This document shows positions 8,715-18,271 of a DNA stretch of 25,811 nt, one piece after another (the first letter of the stretch is position 1; the number at the start of each line of letters is the position of its first letter). Where the stretch lies: assembly GCA_913009535.1 (NCBI GenBank), contig CAJVXR010000013.1, positions 1 to 25,811 of the forward strand, written 5' to 3'. This DNA is from an uncultured Flavobacteriales bacterium (GTDB lineage Bacteria > Bacteroidota > Bacteroidia > Flavobacteriales > Flavobacteriaceae). The notes under the pieces were generated by a model. That model searched no databases, had not been told where the DNA came from, and was given only the letters and a program-made list of their open reading frames with translations. Both the position numbers and the translations under genes were made by a program.

Positions 8715-11564
8715 ATGAATACAGAATCCTTTTCAAGAAGACATATTGGACCTAGAGAGTCTGATATAAAACTAATGCTCAAAACTGTAAATGCGTCATC
8801 TATTGATGAATTAATTGAAGATACAATCCCTGAAAATATTAGATTAAAAAATGCTCTTGAATTAGAAGATCCATTAAGCGAGTCGGATTATTTAATGCAT
8901 TTAAAGGGTATATCTCACTTAAATAAAGTATTTAAAACATACATAGGTCTAGGATATAACAGATCTTATTTACCGGCTGTAATTCAAAGAAACATACTAG
9001 AAAGTCCAGGATGGTACACTGCTTACACTCCTTATCAAGCTGAAATAGCCCAAGGTAGGCTTGAAGCTTTGTTAAACTTTCAAACCATGGTATGTGATTT
9101 AACTGGTATGGAGCTAGCAAATGCGTCACTATTAGATGAAAGTACAGCAGCAGCAGAAGCGATGACACTACTTTTTGCAGTCAGATCTAGAGATCAGAAA
9201 AAAAATAATATTAATAAGTTTTTTGTTTCTAAAAATATATTTCCGCAAACTCTTTCTCTTTTAAAAACAAGATCTAATCCTTTAGGCATTGAGCTTGTTG
9301 TAGAAGATGAAAACAAGTTCAGCTTTGATTCTAATAAATTTTATGGTGCATTTATTCAATACCCTAGTGCTAATGGAGAAGTAACTGACAGCTCTAAATT
9401 TATTAAAAGTTGTAATGATAATAATATAAAAATAGCAGTTGCTGCAGATATTTTAAGTTTAACGATTTTAGAATCACCAGGAAAGTTCGGAGCTGATGTA
9501 GTGGTAGGAACAACTCAAAGATTTGGTATCCCTTTGGGCTACGGAGGTCCACATGCAGCATATTTTGCAACCAAAGAAATTTATAAAAGAAGTATTCCTG
9601 GAAGAATTATTGGAGTGACAGTAGATACTAATGGAGATAGAGCTCTTAGAATGGCATTACAAACTAGAGAGCAACATATTAAAAGAGATAAAGCTACATC
9701 TAACATTTGTACATCTCAGGTTTTATTAGCAGTAATGGCCGGAATGTATTCCGTTTATCACGGTCCTAATGGATTAAAGAACATAGCAAATAGAGTTCAT
9801 AACAGTACTATTGTTTTAGCTGAAAAATTAACTTCATTAGGCTTAAAGCAATTAAATAATCATTTCTTTGATACTATTAGAATTAGGATTGATATAGAAA
9901 AAATAAAAAGTGAAGCTAATTTAAATGAGATTAACTTTTATTACCCTGATGAAAATACAGTCTCAATATCAATAAATGAAACTACAACTATTGAAGATTT
10001 AAATACCATAGTTTCAATTTTTTCTATAGCAACAAATAATAGTACGGATAAGATTATCAACTTAAAAAACGAAAGTAAGATCCCTGATAATTTAATAAGA
10101 AAGACTACTTTTTTAACTAATTCTGTTTTTAATAAATATCATTCTGAGACTGAACTAATGAGATATATTGTTTCTTTAGAAAGAAAAGATTTATCATTAA
10201 CTCATTCTATGATCCCGCTAGGTTCTTGTACAATGAAATTAAATGCTGCTGCAGAAATGCTACCTCTTAGTTGGAATAGATGGATAAACATACATCCATT
10301 TGCTCCAATATTTCAAGCACGAGGTTATCAATATATCCTTAAAAATTTAGAAAACCAATTATCAACCATTACTGGCTTTGCTGCTACTTCTCTGCAACCT
10401 AACTCAGGAGCGCAAGGCGAGTTTGCAGGACTAATGGTAATTAGAGCATATCATCAAGACAATGGCGATCATAATAGAAATATATGCTTAATACCTTCTT
10501 CAGCACATGGTACAAACCCAGCCAGTGCAGTTATGGCAGGAATGAAGGTGATAGTTACCAAAGCATCCGATGATGGAAATATTGATATTGAAGATCTAAA
10601 AAGTAAAGCAATAGAACATAAAGAAAATTTAGCTGCCTTAATGATAACCTATCCGTCTACCCACGGTGTTTTCGAAGCTGATATTGTTGATATAACAAAT
10701 ATTATTCATGAAAATGGAGGGCAAGTATATATGGATGGTGCAAATATGAATGCTCAAGTTGGACTAACTAATCCTGCCGCAATTGGAGCTGATGTTTGCC
10801 ACCTAAACCTTCATAAGACATTTGCCATCCCTCATGGTGGTGGTGGTCCTGGAGTCGGACCAATTTGTGTCGCTAAACAATTAGCCCCATTTCTACCATC
10901 AAACCCAATAATAAAGACAGGTGGAACTAAAGCAATAGACTCAATATCTTCTGCACCATTTGGCTCTGCACTTGCATGCCTAATTTCTTATGGTTACATA
11001 AAAATGTTAGGTAGTGAAGGGGTAACAAACTCTACTAAGATTGCTATTTTGAATGCCAACTATATAAAAGAAAGATTATCTGGAAATTACGAAGTATTGT
11101 ACTCTGGTGAAAATGGTAGAGCAGCTCATGAAATGATAATTGATTGTAGGCCATTTAAAGCAAATGGAATTGAAGTAACCGATATCGCGAAAAGATTAAT
11201 GGATTATGGCTTTCATTCTCCAACAGTTTCTTTTCCAGTAGCTGGAACAATGATGATAGAGCCAACAGAAAGCGAAAGCAAAGGAGAGCTTGACCGTTTT
11301 TGTGATGCAATGTTAGAAATTAGAAAAGAAATTGAAACCTGTTCAATGCAAGACAATGGCAATCTATTAAAAAATGCCCCACATACTTTGGAAATGGTTA
11401 CAGCAGATAAGTGGGAGTACGACTATTCAAGAGCAAAGGCTGCTTACCCGTTAGAATATGTAAAAGAGAACAAGTTTTGGGCATCCGTTAGAAGAGTAGA
11501 TGATGCATATGGAGATAGAAACCTCATGTGTAGTTGTGATCCAATAGAATCCTATGCAGAGTAA
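8715..11564 (+). CDS. gcvP: Glycine dehydrogenase (decarboxylating), glycine cleavage system P protein
   Basis: The P protein decarboxylates glycine with pyridoxal phosphate and passes the aminomethyl group to the lipoyl arm of GcvH. At 949 residues this is the single-chain form with both the P1 and P2 halves. The N-terminus SFSRRHIGPRESD is diagnostic. P1 includes GVTVDTNGDRALRMALQTREQHI near 300-322. In P2, HLNLHKTFAIPHGGGGPG places the PLP lysine at K701. I chose ATG 8715 rather than the in-frame TTG at 8703, because family members begin MNT.SF.RRHIGPR. The gene appears monocistronic: it has its own promoter and 66 bases separate it from the next gene. gcvT and gcvH are not in the window. 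Confidence 0.97.
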   Translation: MNTESFSRRHIGPRESDIKLMLKTVNASSIDELIEDTIPENIRLKNALELEDPLSESDYLMHLKGISHLNKVFKTYIGLGYNRSYLPAVIQRNILESPGWYTAYTPYQAEIAQGRLEALLNFQTMVCDLTGMELANASLLDESTAAAEAMTLLFAVRSRDQKKNNINKFFVSKNIFPQTLSLLKTRSNPLGIELVVEDENKFSFDSNKFYGAFIQYPSANGEVTDSSKFIKSCNDNNIKIAVAADILSLTILESPGKFGADVVVGTTQRFGIPLGYGGPHAAYFATKEIYKRSIPGRIIGVTVDTNGDRALRMALQTREQHIKRDKATSNICTSQVLLAVMAGMYSVYHGPNGLKNIANRVHNSTIVLAEKLTSLGLKQLNNHFFDTIRIRIDIEKIKSEANLNEINFYYPDENTVSISINETTTIEDLNTIVSIFSIATNNSTDKIINLKNESKIPDNLIRKTTFLTNSVFNKYHSETELMRYIVSLERKDLSLTHSMIPLGSCTMKLNAAAEMLPLSWNRWINIHPFAPIFQARGYQYILKNLENQLSTITGFAATSLQPNSGAQGEFAGLMVIRAYHQDNGDHNRNICLIPSSAHGTNPASAVMAGMKVIVTKASDDGNIDIEDLKSKAIEHKENLAALMITYPSTHGVFEADIVDITNIIHENGGQVYMDGANMNAQVGLTNPAAIGADVCHLNLHKTFAIPHGGGGPGVGPICVAKQLAPFLPSNPIIKTGGTKAIDSISSAPFGSALACLISYGYIKMLGSEGVTNSTKIAILNANYIKERLSGNYEVLYSGENGRAAHEMIIDCRPFKANGIEVTDIAKRLMDYGFHSPTVSFPVAGTMMIEPTESESKGELDRFCDAMLEIRKEIETCSMQDNGNLLKNAPHTLEMVTADKWEYDYSRAKAAYPLEYVKENKFWASVRRVDDAYGDRNLMCSCDPIESYAE

Positions 11565-11587
11565 TTATTTCAAAAAAAATACTTAGA

Positions 11588-11619
11588 TTGTATAACAAAA
11601 AAATCTATAATATAGTTTG
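11588..11619 (+). promoter_or_regulatory. Probable promoter of the ketosynthase-methyltransferase-glycosyltransferase operon
   Basis: TTG at 11588-11590 is followed, 20 bases later, by TATAGTTTG at 11611-11619. This resembles TAnnTTTG but has one extra base between TA and TTTG. The spacing is right for a Bacteroidota promoter, and the ATG at 11631 lies 11 bases downstream. The evidence is weaker than for the exact matches elsewhere. Confidence 0.4.
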
Positions 11620-11630
11620 AAAATAAGTTT

Positions 11631-12689
11631 ATGAATGTAAAAATCACAGGTACTGGTAGTTATATACCTAAAATTTTAAAGAAAAATAACGACTTTACCA
11701 ACCATGAATTTTATAATGTCGATGGATCGAAAGTAGAATCTGACAACGAAAGTGTTATAAGTAAATTAAAAGAGATTACAGGGATTAATGAACGAAGATA
11801 TGCTAGTGATAATTTAAATTCATCTGACTTAGGTTACTTAGCAGCAGAAAAAGCTATAGAAGATTCTGGGATAGACAAAGAAACTATAGACTATATAATT
11901 TTAGCACATAATTTTGGAGATGTAAAATCAACCTCTGATCAGAGTGATATGCTTCCGTGTTTAGCTGCCAGAGTCAAACACCTTTTAAAAATCAAAAACC
12001 CTAAATGTGTTGCATACGATATTTTATTTGGTTGCCCAGGATGGGTAGAAGGAATGATTCAAGCTAATAGCTTCATTAAATCTGGAATAGCAAAAAAATG
12101 TTTAGTGATAGGTTCAGAAACTCTTTCAAGGGTAGTAGACAAGTTTGATAGAGACTCTATGATATATGCAGATGGAGCCGGAGCTACTATTTTAGAATCC
12201 TCAAATGAGAAAGAAGGAATTATAGCGCATGAATCAGCATCATTTACCAATGAGGAGATTTATTACTTATATTTTGGTGAATCTTACAATTCAAATAGTG
12301 GAAATGACTCAAGGTTTATAAAAATGCATGGACGAAAAATCTATGAATTTGCATTAACAAATGTTCCAGCAGCAATGAAAAGCTGTTTAGATAAAAGTGG
12401 GTATAAAATAGAAGAATTAAAAAAGATATTCATTCATCAAGCTAATGAAAAAATGGATGAAGGAATAATAAAAAGATTTTATAGATTATATAAAATGCAA
12501 GTTCCTGAGAATGTAATGCCAATGAATATACATAAGCTTGGCAATAGCTCAGTAGCTACAGTGCCAACACTATTTGATATAGTAAGAAGAGGTGAATTAA
12601 AGCCTCACAACCTAAATAAAGGAGATGTTATTATGTTTGCTAGTGTAGGTGCGGGAATGCATGTTAATGCTATAGTATATCAATATTAA
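11631..12689 (+). CDS. 3-oxoacyl-ACP synthase III-like ketosynthase (not housekeeping FabH)
   Basis: A thiolase-fold condensing enzyme of 352 residues. The active-site cysteine is C135 in ILFGCPGWVEG; H269 in IFIHQAN and N305 in HKLGNSSVATVP complete the Cys-His-Asn triad of KAS III enzymes. The protein begins MNVKITGTGSYIP. It is longer than FabH (about 320) and has an inserted-looking region near 30-40 and 215-228. I recall a highly conserved flavobacterial family of this kind annotated only as 'ketoacyl-ACP synthase III'. Its starter unit and product are not known to me. The stop codon is directly followed by the ATG of a methyltransferase, and a glycosyltransferase follows, which suggests a dedicated acyl or lipid pathway rather than bulk fatty acid initiation. 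Confidence 0.88.
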   Translation: MNVKITGTGSYIPKILKKNNDFTNHEFYNVDGSKVESDNESVISKLKEITGINERRYASDNLNSSDLGYLAAEKAIEDSGIDKETIDYIILAHNFGDVKSTSDQSDMLPCLAARVKHLLKIKNPKCVAYDILFGCPGWVEGMIQANSFIKSGIAKKCLVIGSETLSRVVDKFDRDSMIYADGAGATILESSNEKEGIIAHESASFTNEEIYYLYFGESYNSNSGNDSRFIKMHGRKIYEFALTNVPAAMKSCLDKSGYKIEELKKIFIHQANEKMDEGIIKRFYRLYKMQVPENVMPMNIHKLGNSSVATVPTLFDIVRRGELKPHNLNKGDVIMFASVGAGMHVNAIVYQY

Positions 12690-13298
12690 ATGTATAAAAA
12701 TAATTATCCTCATAAAAGATATCGAATAACTTTAGATTTTCTAAAAACTCATATAGATACAAATGAAGAAATTCTAGATTTAGGAGTTTCTAATCCGTTT
12801 TCTGAAATGATGACAGAAAACAATTATAAAGTTTCAAATACTCATGGAGAAGATATAGATGTTGATTTTAAGACAATTAAAAACTCAACAGCCGATGTCG
12901 TAACTGCATTTGAAATTTTTGAACATCTAATAGCACCATTTAATGCCTTAAGAGAAATAAAAGCAGATAAACTAATTGCTAGTGTACCTTTGAAGCTATG
13001 GTTTTCTAATGCATACAGAAACCCAAATGATAAAAGGGATAGACATTATCATGAATTTGAAGATTGGCAATTTGATTGGTTATTGGAAAAATCAGGGTGG
13101 GAAATTATATCTAGAAAAAAATGGACAAATCCAGCTAAAAAAATTGGATTAAGACCTATTTTAAGGCTATTTACCCCCAGGTACTATATCGTTTATGCAA
13201 AACGAAAAACAGAAAAAAAAACTTGGAGTGAGAAAAGAGCTAATAAAGAAGAGACTTACTCAACGGAATTTGAAAACTATAATTTTAAATTGAAATAA
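12690..13298 (+). CDS. SAM-dependent methyltransferase-like protein with degenerate SAM loop
   Basis: A 202-residue class I methyltransferase-like protein. Motif I is ILDLGVSNPFSEMM near residues 53-66; the usual D-x-G-x-G-x-G is reduced to DLGVSNP, so SAM binding may be atypical. The post-II motif ADVVTAFEIFEHL near 70-82 is well preserved and resembles Methyltransf_11 proteins. The C-terminus is lysine rich. Its ATG follows the ketosynthase stop with no gap, which indicates translational coupling. The glycosyltransferase begins 25 bases downstream. The substrate is unknown; the context suggests the product of the ketosynthase or a sugar attached to it. Confidence 0.75.
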   Translation: MYKNNYPHKRYRITLDFLKTHIDTNEEILDLGVSNPFSEMMTENNYKVSNTHGEDIDVDFKTIKNSTADVVTAFEIFEHLIAPFNALREIKADKLIASVPLKLWFSNAYRNPNDKRDRHYHEFEDWQFDWLLEKSGWEIISRKKWTNPAKKIGLRPILRLFTPRYYIVYAKRKTEKKTWSEKRANKEETYSTEFENYNFKLK

Positions 13299-13323
13299 TT
13301 AGCTGATTTTATAACAAATAGTT

Positions 13324-14178
13324 ATGGACGTATATATAATAATTCCTTTTCATAATGAAGAACAATATATAAAATCAACTATTGAGTCTATTATTAATCA
13401 ATCCTATGCTGTCAAAAAACTATTATTAGTTAATGACAACTCTAACGACAAAAGCTACTCATTAGTAAAAAAGTATGTAGAAACATACGATTGGATTAGC
13501 GAGATAAGCATAAAGTCTATTCAAAAACATCTGCCTGGAGAAAAGGTTATAAAAGCATTTAATTTTGGTTTAAATAACATAGACAACAATTATGATATTA
13601 TATGTAAATTTGATGCAGATATCATTCTACCTAATAACTACATTGAAAAAATAGTTAGTTTTTACCAAAAAGATTCCTCTTTAGGTATGGCTTCTGGAGT
13701 CTTATTTATAAAGAAAAAAAGTAAATGGGTTTATGAGAATATTGCTTCAAAAAAACATGTTAGAGGCCCTATAAAATCATATAGAAAGCAGTGCTTTAAA
13801 GACATTGGCGGTTTGAAAGAATCTATCGGATGGGATACAATAGATGTTTTATTGTCAAAATATAATAAATGGAATACAAAAACAGACACTAATCTTATTG
13901 TAAAACATCAAAAAGAAACTGGGGCTAATTATGACAAAAGTGCGAAATTTTTGCAGGGTGAGGCTCTATATAAAATGAGATTTGGAATAATATTAAGTGT
14001 TTTATCAGCTTTAAAAAGAGCTTATAACAAAAAGAGCTTAGCCTACTTTGTTTATTTAATAGTTGGATACTTAAAGGCTTCAATAAACAAAATAGATGCT
14101 CTTGTGACCGAAAAAGAGGGTGAATTCATAAGAAATTTGACTTGGAAAAGTATAAGGGATAAATTACTAAAAAGGTAA
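13324..14178 (+). CDS. Family 2 glycosyltransferase
   Basis: A GT-A fold glycosyltransferase of 284 residues. The N-terminus VYIIIPFHNEEQYIKSTI and VNDNSNDKS near 36-44 are typical of GT2. The nucleotide-sugar/metal motif is FDAD at 96-99. A GWDTIDVLL segment near 175 takes the place of the acceptor-side ED motif. A hydrophobic stretch near residues 235-250 (SLAYFVYLIVGYLKAS) may be a membrane anchor or amphipathic helix. It is the last gene of the three-gene operon after the ketosynthase and methyltransferase. Its last 12 bases overlap the 3' end of the convergent dehydratase/racemase gene. Donor and acceptor cannot be read from the sequence. Confidence 0.87.
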   Translation: MDVYIIIPFHNEEQYIKSTIESIINQSYAVKKLLLVNDNSNDKSYSLVKKYVETYDWISEISIKSIQKHLPGEKVIKAFNFGLNNIDNNYDIICKFDADIILPNNYIEKIVSFYQKDSSLGMASGVLFIKKKSKWVYENIASKKHVRGPIKSYRKQCFKDIGGLKESIGWDTIDVLLSKYNKWNTKTDTNLIVKHQKETGANYDKSAKFLQGEALYKMRFGIILSVLSALKRAYNKKSLAYFVYLIVGYLKASINKIDALVTEKEGEFIRNLTWKSIRDKLLKR

Positions 14179-15123
14179 ATTATTGTTTTCAACATTACCA
14201 CCTGAGATTATTACACCAATTTTTTTTCCTTTAAATTTTTCTTTTTCTTTAAGGACTGCAGCAAATGTAACAGCACTAGATGGCTCTATTAGCATATCTA
14301 GTTTGTCATAAACTAATTTCATTGCATTAATTATCTCAATTTCATCAATACAAATAATTGTATTAATATAATTTAATATAATCGGAAAATTAATGTCTCC
14401 TAAGTTAGTCCTTAACCCATCGGCTAGCGTATCGGTAGTAGAATTATACTCTATTTGCTTGGACTGAAGTGATCTATACGCATCATTTACATTGGTAGGT
14501 TCAGCTCCAATAACTTCACAACGACTAGAATAAGCCTCACAAGCTAATGCAGAGCCCGAAATCAGCCCTCCACCTCCTATTGGGCATATTATATAATCTA
14601 GATCAGTATGGTCATCTAGAAGCTCTGAAACTACTGTTGAATTGCCCAAAATAACATTTAGATTATTAGAAGGATGAATAAACGTTAAGTCGTACTTGTC
14701 TTGAATTTTTTTAGATATCTTTTCCCTGTCCATTATTGTTGACTGACATTCAACTAAGTTATTATTACATTGTAATACAGCCCGCTTTTTAAATTCAGGT
14801 GCATTTTTAGGCATTACAATGTGAGCAGTAATATTTTGTGCTTGAGAAGCTAAGGATAAGGCTTGTGCAAAATTCCCTGAGGAATGGGTAATTACTCCAT
14901 TTTGTTTTTGAGAAGAATCAAGCTTTAATACAGCATTTGTAGCAGCTCTAAATTTAAAAGATCCTGACTTTTGAAAATTTTCACATTTAAAAAAAATCTC
15001 TGCACCACAAATTGAATTAATTTTTTTATTACTTAAGACAGGTGTTTTAGTAATATATTTTGTGATTGATGTTTTAATTTCATCTAAATAATCTTTTGAA
15101 AAAGTAGTAAATGGTAAACTCAT
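14167..15123 (-). CDS. PLP-dependent serine/threonine dehydratase or serine racemase-like enzyme
   Basis: A fold-type II PLP enzyme of 318 residues. The Schiff-base lysine is K57 in KSGSFKFRA. SSGNFAQ at 80-86 is the cofactor-carboxylate loop. The phosphate-binding glycine loop is CPIGGGGLISG near 180-190, and SGGNVE lies at the C-terminal end. It lacks the ACT regulatory domain of biosynthetic IlvA and is the size of serine racemase or catabolic threonine dehydratase. Deamination of serine/threonine and racemisation of serine are both possible. It starts 16 bases after the DUF983 gene and is probably co-transcribed with alaS, so it may set amino-acid pools or supply D-serine or pyruvate. No regulatory site is visible. 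Confidence 0.88.
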   Translation of the reverse strand: MSLPFTTFSKDYLDEIKTSITKYITKTPVLSNKKINSICGAEIFFKCENFQKSGSFKFRAATNAVLKLDSSQKQNGVITHSSGNFAQALSLASQAQNITAHIVMPKNAPEFKKRAVLQCNNNLVECQSTIMDREKISKKIQDKYDLTFIHPSNNLNVILGNSTVVSELLDDHTDLDYIICPIGGGGLISGSALACEAYSSRCEVIGAEPTNVNDAYRSLQSKQIEYNSTTDTLADGLRTNLGDINFPIILNYINTIICIDEIEIINAMKLVYDKLDMLIEPSSAVTFAAVLKEKEKFKGKKIGVIISGGNVENNNLPF

Positions 15124-15139
15124 TTTTTTTACTATTTTT

Positions 15140-15583
15140 TTAATTTGAATTTTTATAATCTACAAAAATATTAATCCATATTAGTCTAGAAAAGAAATGA
15201 TTTATAGGTGAAAATATAATTACCAGAAATGACAATGTAATTACTAATGTCATCATATCTATATTTTCAAATAAACTATACAAAATTAATCCAAAAATAA
15301 GCAAAAAAGCAACTGCAATAGCATAACTTACATACATTGCACCAAACCAAAATCCAGGTTCAATCTCGTACTTTAGCAGACACTTGTTACATTCACTGTT
15401 TGTTTGTTTATTATTTTTTAAAACGTTTAAATAAGGATTATTTTTGTGCCAAAACATACCATGGTGGCATTTGGGACATTTATTGTAAAAAATGCTGTAT
15501 GACTTAGATCCTTTTTTTAACAAATTTATATATATAATATCAGTACAATTAATTAAACCTTTTAGAAGCTTGATCCAACACAA
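15140..15583 (-). CDS. DUF983 family membrane protein with a zinc-ribbon-like head
   Basis: The maximal frame has 147 residues from ATG 15583. Two cysteine pairs, C36-C39 (KCPKCHHG) and C65-C68 (ECNKC), look like a small zinc ribbon. They are followed by [17 protein letters not shown] and two membrane segments at about 77-103 and 110-130, then [11 protein letters not shown]. This is the DUF983 pattern; function unknown. The start is uncertain. ATG 15583 overlaps alaS by 35 bases and adds about 20 residues absent from relatives as I recall them. The TTG at 15523-15521 would give [19 protein letters not shown], which aligns better with the family N-terminus, and avoids the overlap. I give the longer frame but think the shorter start is likely. 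Confidence 0.82.
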   Translation of the reverse strand: MCWIKLLKGLINCTDIIYINLLKKGSKSYSIFYNKCPKCHHGMFWHKNNPYLNVLKNNKQTNSECNKCLLKYEIEPGFWFGAMYVSYAIAVAFLLIFGLILYSLFENIDMMTLVITLSFLVIIFSPINHFFSRLIWINIFVDYKNSN

Positions 15584-18167
15584 GATTTACCCCTTCAATA
15601 TTTGATCCGCCAGCGGTAGCAAAAAAGTCTTGCCCCCCTCCACTTCCATCAATTAAAGCAGACAGTTTTTTAACTTCTTCCCTAGCATCAAGACCTTTTG
15701 ATTTTACTAATTCTTTGGAGATATAACATACAACATTAGCTTTAGAGTTATTTTCAGCTATGAAAATCAAAAACAAATTCTTTAATTCTCCAGCTAATTC
15801 AAAAGATAAATTTTTAATATTTGAAACATCTAAATCAACTTTTTTAGCTAAAAAATTTATTCCGTTTAAATTTTTAATCTCATTTTTTGAGGAGACTTTT
15901 ATTTGTAATAATTTTTCTTTTAATAAAAGTTCAACTTGTTTTTTTAATTTTAAATTTTCTTTTTTTAATTCTGATAAAGAAACAACTGGATTTTTGCTAT
16001 TGTTAAGAAGTTCTTTTATTTGACTATACTGAGCAATAGTATCATTATAATATTCTTTAACTGCAACATTAGTAATTGCTTCAATTCTTCTAATTCCAGA
16101 AGCAATAGCTCCCTCAGATTTGATTTTAAATTGCCAAATTTCAGAAGTGTTTTTTACATGTGTTCCTCCACACAGTTCTATAGAGTCCCCAAATTTAATA
16201 GTTCGGACAATATCTTCGTATTTTTCACCAAATAGAGCTATTGCTCCACAGTCTATAGCATCTTGCATAGGAACTTTCCTGCTCTCGATTATAGAGATCT
16301 TATCTGCAATCCTTGAATTAACATAATTTTCAATTTCAATTAATTGACCTTCTGATATTTTTTCATAGTGAGAAAAATCAAATCTAAGTTGTTTTGAAGT
16401 TACTGAGCTCCCCTTTTGCTCTACATGTTTACCTAAAATCTCTCTAAGTGCCTGATGAAGTAAATGAGTAGCAGAGTGATTACAATCTGTTTTTGATCTT
16501 GATTTATTATCTACAACCGCATTAAATAAATCACTGGTATTATGGGGAAGTTCTTTAACTGAGTGAATTATAATATTATTTTCTCTCTTTGTAGTCAATA
16601 TATTTGTAATATCTCCATTTACTGACTCTATATATCCCTTGTCTCCAACCTGTCCTCCACCCTCAGCGTAAAAAGGAGTTATATTAAATACTAATTGAAA
16701 TAAATCTCCCCCTTTAACAGAATTAACTTTTCTGTATTTAGTAATTTTAACTTTAGTACTGAGAATATCATATCCAACAAATTCCTGTGAAGGATCATCA
16801 ATCAAAACTGTCCAATCTTCTGTAGAGGATTCACTTGCTGCTTTTGATCTATTTTTTTGTTGCTCTAACTCACTTTTAAAGCCATCCATGTCTAATGATA
16901 AATTCTTTTCATTAAGTATTAATGAAGTCAGGTCAATAGGGAATCCATAAGTATCATATAATTCAAAAGCCTTTTTTCCTGAAATAACGGAATCCGTTGA
17001 AGTCTTAACAAGCTCATCTAACAATATAAGTCCTTGATCTAGTGTTCTTAAAAACGATAGTTCCTCTTCTTTAATAACATTTTCTATTAATTTTTTTTGA
17101 GAAATCAGTTCTGGGTAGTTTACCCCCAGTTGTTCAGTTAAAATATTTACAAGCTTATAAATAAAAGGCGTTTTTGTTCCAAGAAAAGAGAATCCGTACC
17201 TAACAGCTCTTCTAAGTATTCTTCTTATCACATAACCAGAGCCATTATTACTTGGCAACTTCCCATCTGCAATAGAAAAAGAAACAGCTCTAATATGATC
17301 AGATATAACTCTCATAGCTATATCCGTCTTTGATGAACCACCTTCATAGCTAATTTGAGATAATTTTTCAATTCCAGCTATTATTGGTGTGAATAAATCT
17401 GTATCATAATTAGAGGTAACTCCTTGTAAGACCATACATAACCTCTCTAAACCTAAACCAGTATCAATATGTTTATTAGGAAGATCTTCTAGCTTACCGC
17501 TAGCCTTTCTGTTGTATTGCATGAATACTAAGTTCCAAATTTCTAATACTTGTGGGTGATCTTTGTTTACAAGATCTATAGCTGATATTTTATCTTTATC
17601 TTTTTGGCTTCTAATATCTACATGAATTTCACTGCATGGTCCACAAGGCCCTTGTTCACCCATTTCCCAAAAATTATCTTCTTTACTTCCATATAAAATT
17701 TGTGATTCTGGAATAATCTTTTTCCAGATATTTAGAGCTTCATTGTCTATTGATAAATTATCTTCATCATCAGAGCCGTTAAACACGGTTATATATAAAT
17801 CTTTTTTATCAATATTATAGACTTCTGTTAATAGTTCCCATGCCCAGTTTATAGCTTCTTCCTTAAAATAATCTCCAAAGCTCCAATTACCAAGCATTTC
17901 AAAAAAAGTATGGTGATATGTGTCGTAACCAACTTCTTCTAAATCATTGTGCTTACCAGAAACACGCAAGCATTTTTGTGAATTTGTAATTCTCTTGTGT
18001 TTTGGAATAGAGTTTTCTAAAAAAAACTCCTTAAAAGGCACCATACCAGAGTTTACAAACATTAATGTAGGGTCATTTTTAACTACTAAAGAAGCAGATG
18101 TATTAATCTGATGAGACTTCGTTTTAAAAAATTCAACAAAGTGTTTTCTTACAAGATTTGAGTCCAT
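15549..18167 (-). CDS. alaS: Alanyl-tRNA synthetase
   Basis: AlaS charges tRNA-Ala and hydrolyses Ser- and Gly-tRNA-Ala. The protein has 872 residues, full length. The class II catalytic core starts near residue 1 ([27 protein letters not shown] at 38-50; NWSFGDYFK at 94-102) with DTGLGLERL at 235-243. The editing domain has the zinc motif HSATH at 564-568 and CGGTH at 666-670. The C-terminal C-Ala domain follows a coiled-coil-like stretch and ends with [14 protein letters not shown] near 842. It is the first gene of a leftward operon and is divergent from the M23 peptidase gene, the arrangement commonly seen in Flavobacteria. On the minus strand TTGTTTTG at 18211-18204 is a one-mismatch -7 candidate. 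Confidence 0.98.
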   Translation of the reverse strand: MDSNLVRKHFVEFFKTKSHQINTSASLVVKNDPTLMFVNSGMVPFKEFFLENSIPKHKRITNSQKCLRVSGKHNDLEEVGYDTYHHTFFEMLGNWSFGDYFKEEAINWAWELLTEVYNIDKKDLYITVFNGSDDEDNLSIDNEALNIWKKIIPESQILYGSKEDNFWEMGEQGPCGPCSEIHVDIRSQKDKDKISAIDLVNKDHPQVLEIWNLVFMQYNRKASGKLEDLPNKHIDTGLGLERLCMVLQGVTSNYDTDLFTPIIAGIEKLSQISYEGGSSKTDIAMRVISDHIRAVSFSIADGKLPSNNGSGYVIRRILRRAVRYGFSFLGTKTPFIYKLVNILTEQLGVNYPELISQKKLIENVIKEEELSFLRTLDQGLILLDELVKTSTDSVISGKKAFELYDTYGFPIDLTSLILNEKNLSLDMDGFKSELEQQKNRSKAASESSTEDWTVLIDDPSQEFVGYDILSTKVKITKYRKVNSVKGGDLFQLVFNITPFYAEGGGQVGDKGYIESVNGDITNILTTKRENNIIIHSVKELPHNTSDLFNAVVDNKSRSKTDCNHSATHLLHQALREILGKHVEQKGSSVTSKQLRFDFSHYEKISEGQLIEIENYVNSRIADKISIIESRKVPMQDAIDCGAIALFGEKYEDIVRTIKFGDSIELCGGTHVKNTSEIWQFKIKSEGAIASGIRRIEAITNVAVKEYYNDTIAQYSQIKELLNNSKNPVVSLSELKKENLKLKKQVELLLKEKLLQIKVSSKNEIKNLNGINFLAKKVDLDVSNIKNLSFELAGELKNLFLIFIAENNSKANVVCYISKELVKSKGLDAREEVKKLSALIDGSGGGQDFFATAGGSNIEGVNLVLDQASKRFN

Positions 18168-18215
18168 TATTTATACTGCTTAAACGTTATATTATTAATA
18201 GTGCAAAACAATTTA

Positions 18216-18223
18216 TATCTTTG
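18216..18223 (+). promoter_or_regulatory. -7 promoter element of the M23 peptidase-MerR pair
   Basis: TATCTTTG is an exact TAnnTTTG match. The transcript would start near 18230 and leave about 42 bases of leader before ATG 18272. It lies in the 104-base gap shared with the divergent alaS promoter region. Confidence 0.6.
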
Positions 18224-18271
18224 CCTGTTATTAGATATTAAAACTAATACAAAAATATAATTTTTTTAGAC

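Noticed and set aside
8932..9168. Minus-strand frame inside gcvP
   Set aside because: Antisense to conserved P1-domain coding sequence, with no support of its own.
15760..16326. Open frames on the plus strand opposite alaS
   Set aside because: They lie antisense to the editing and C-terminal regions of an intact alaS, are Phe/Ser/Asn rich, resemble no family and have no promoter.
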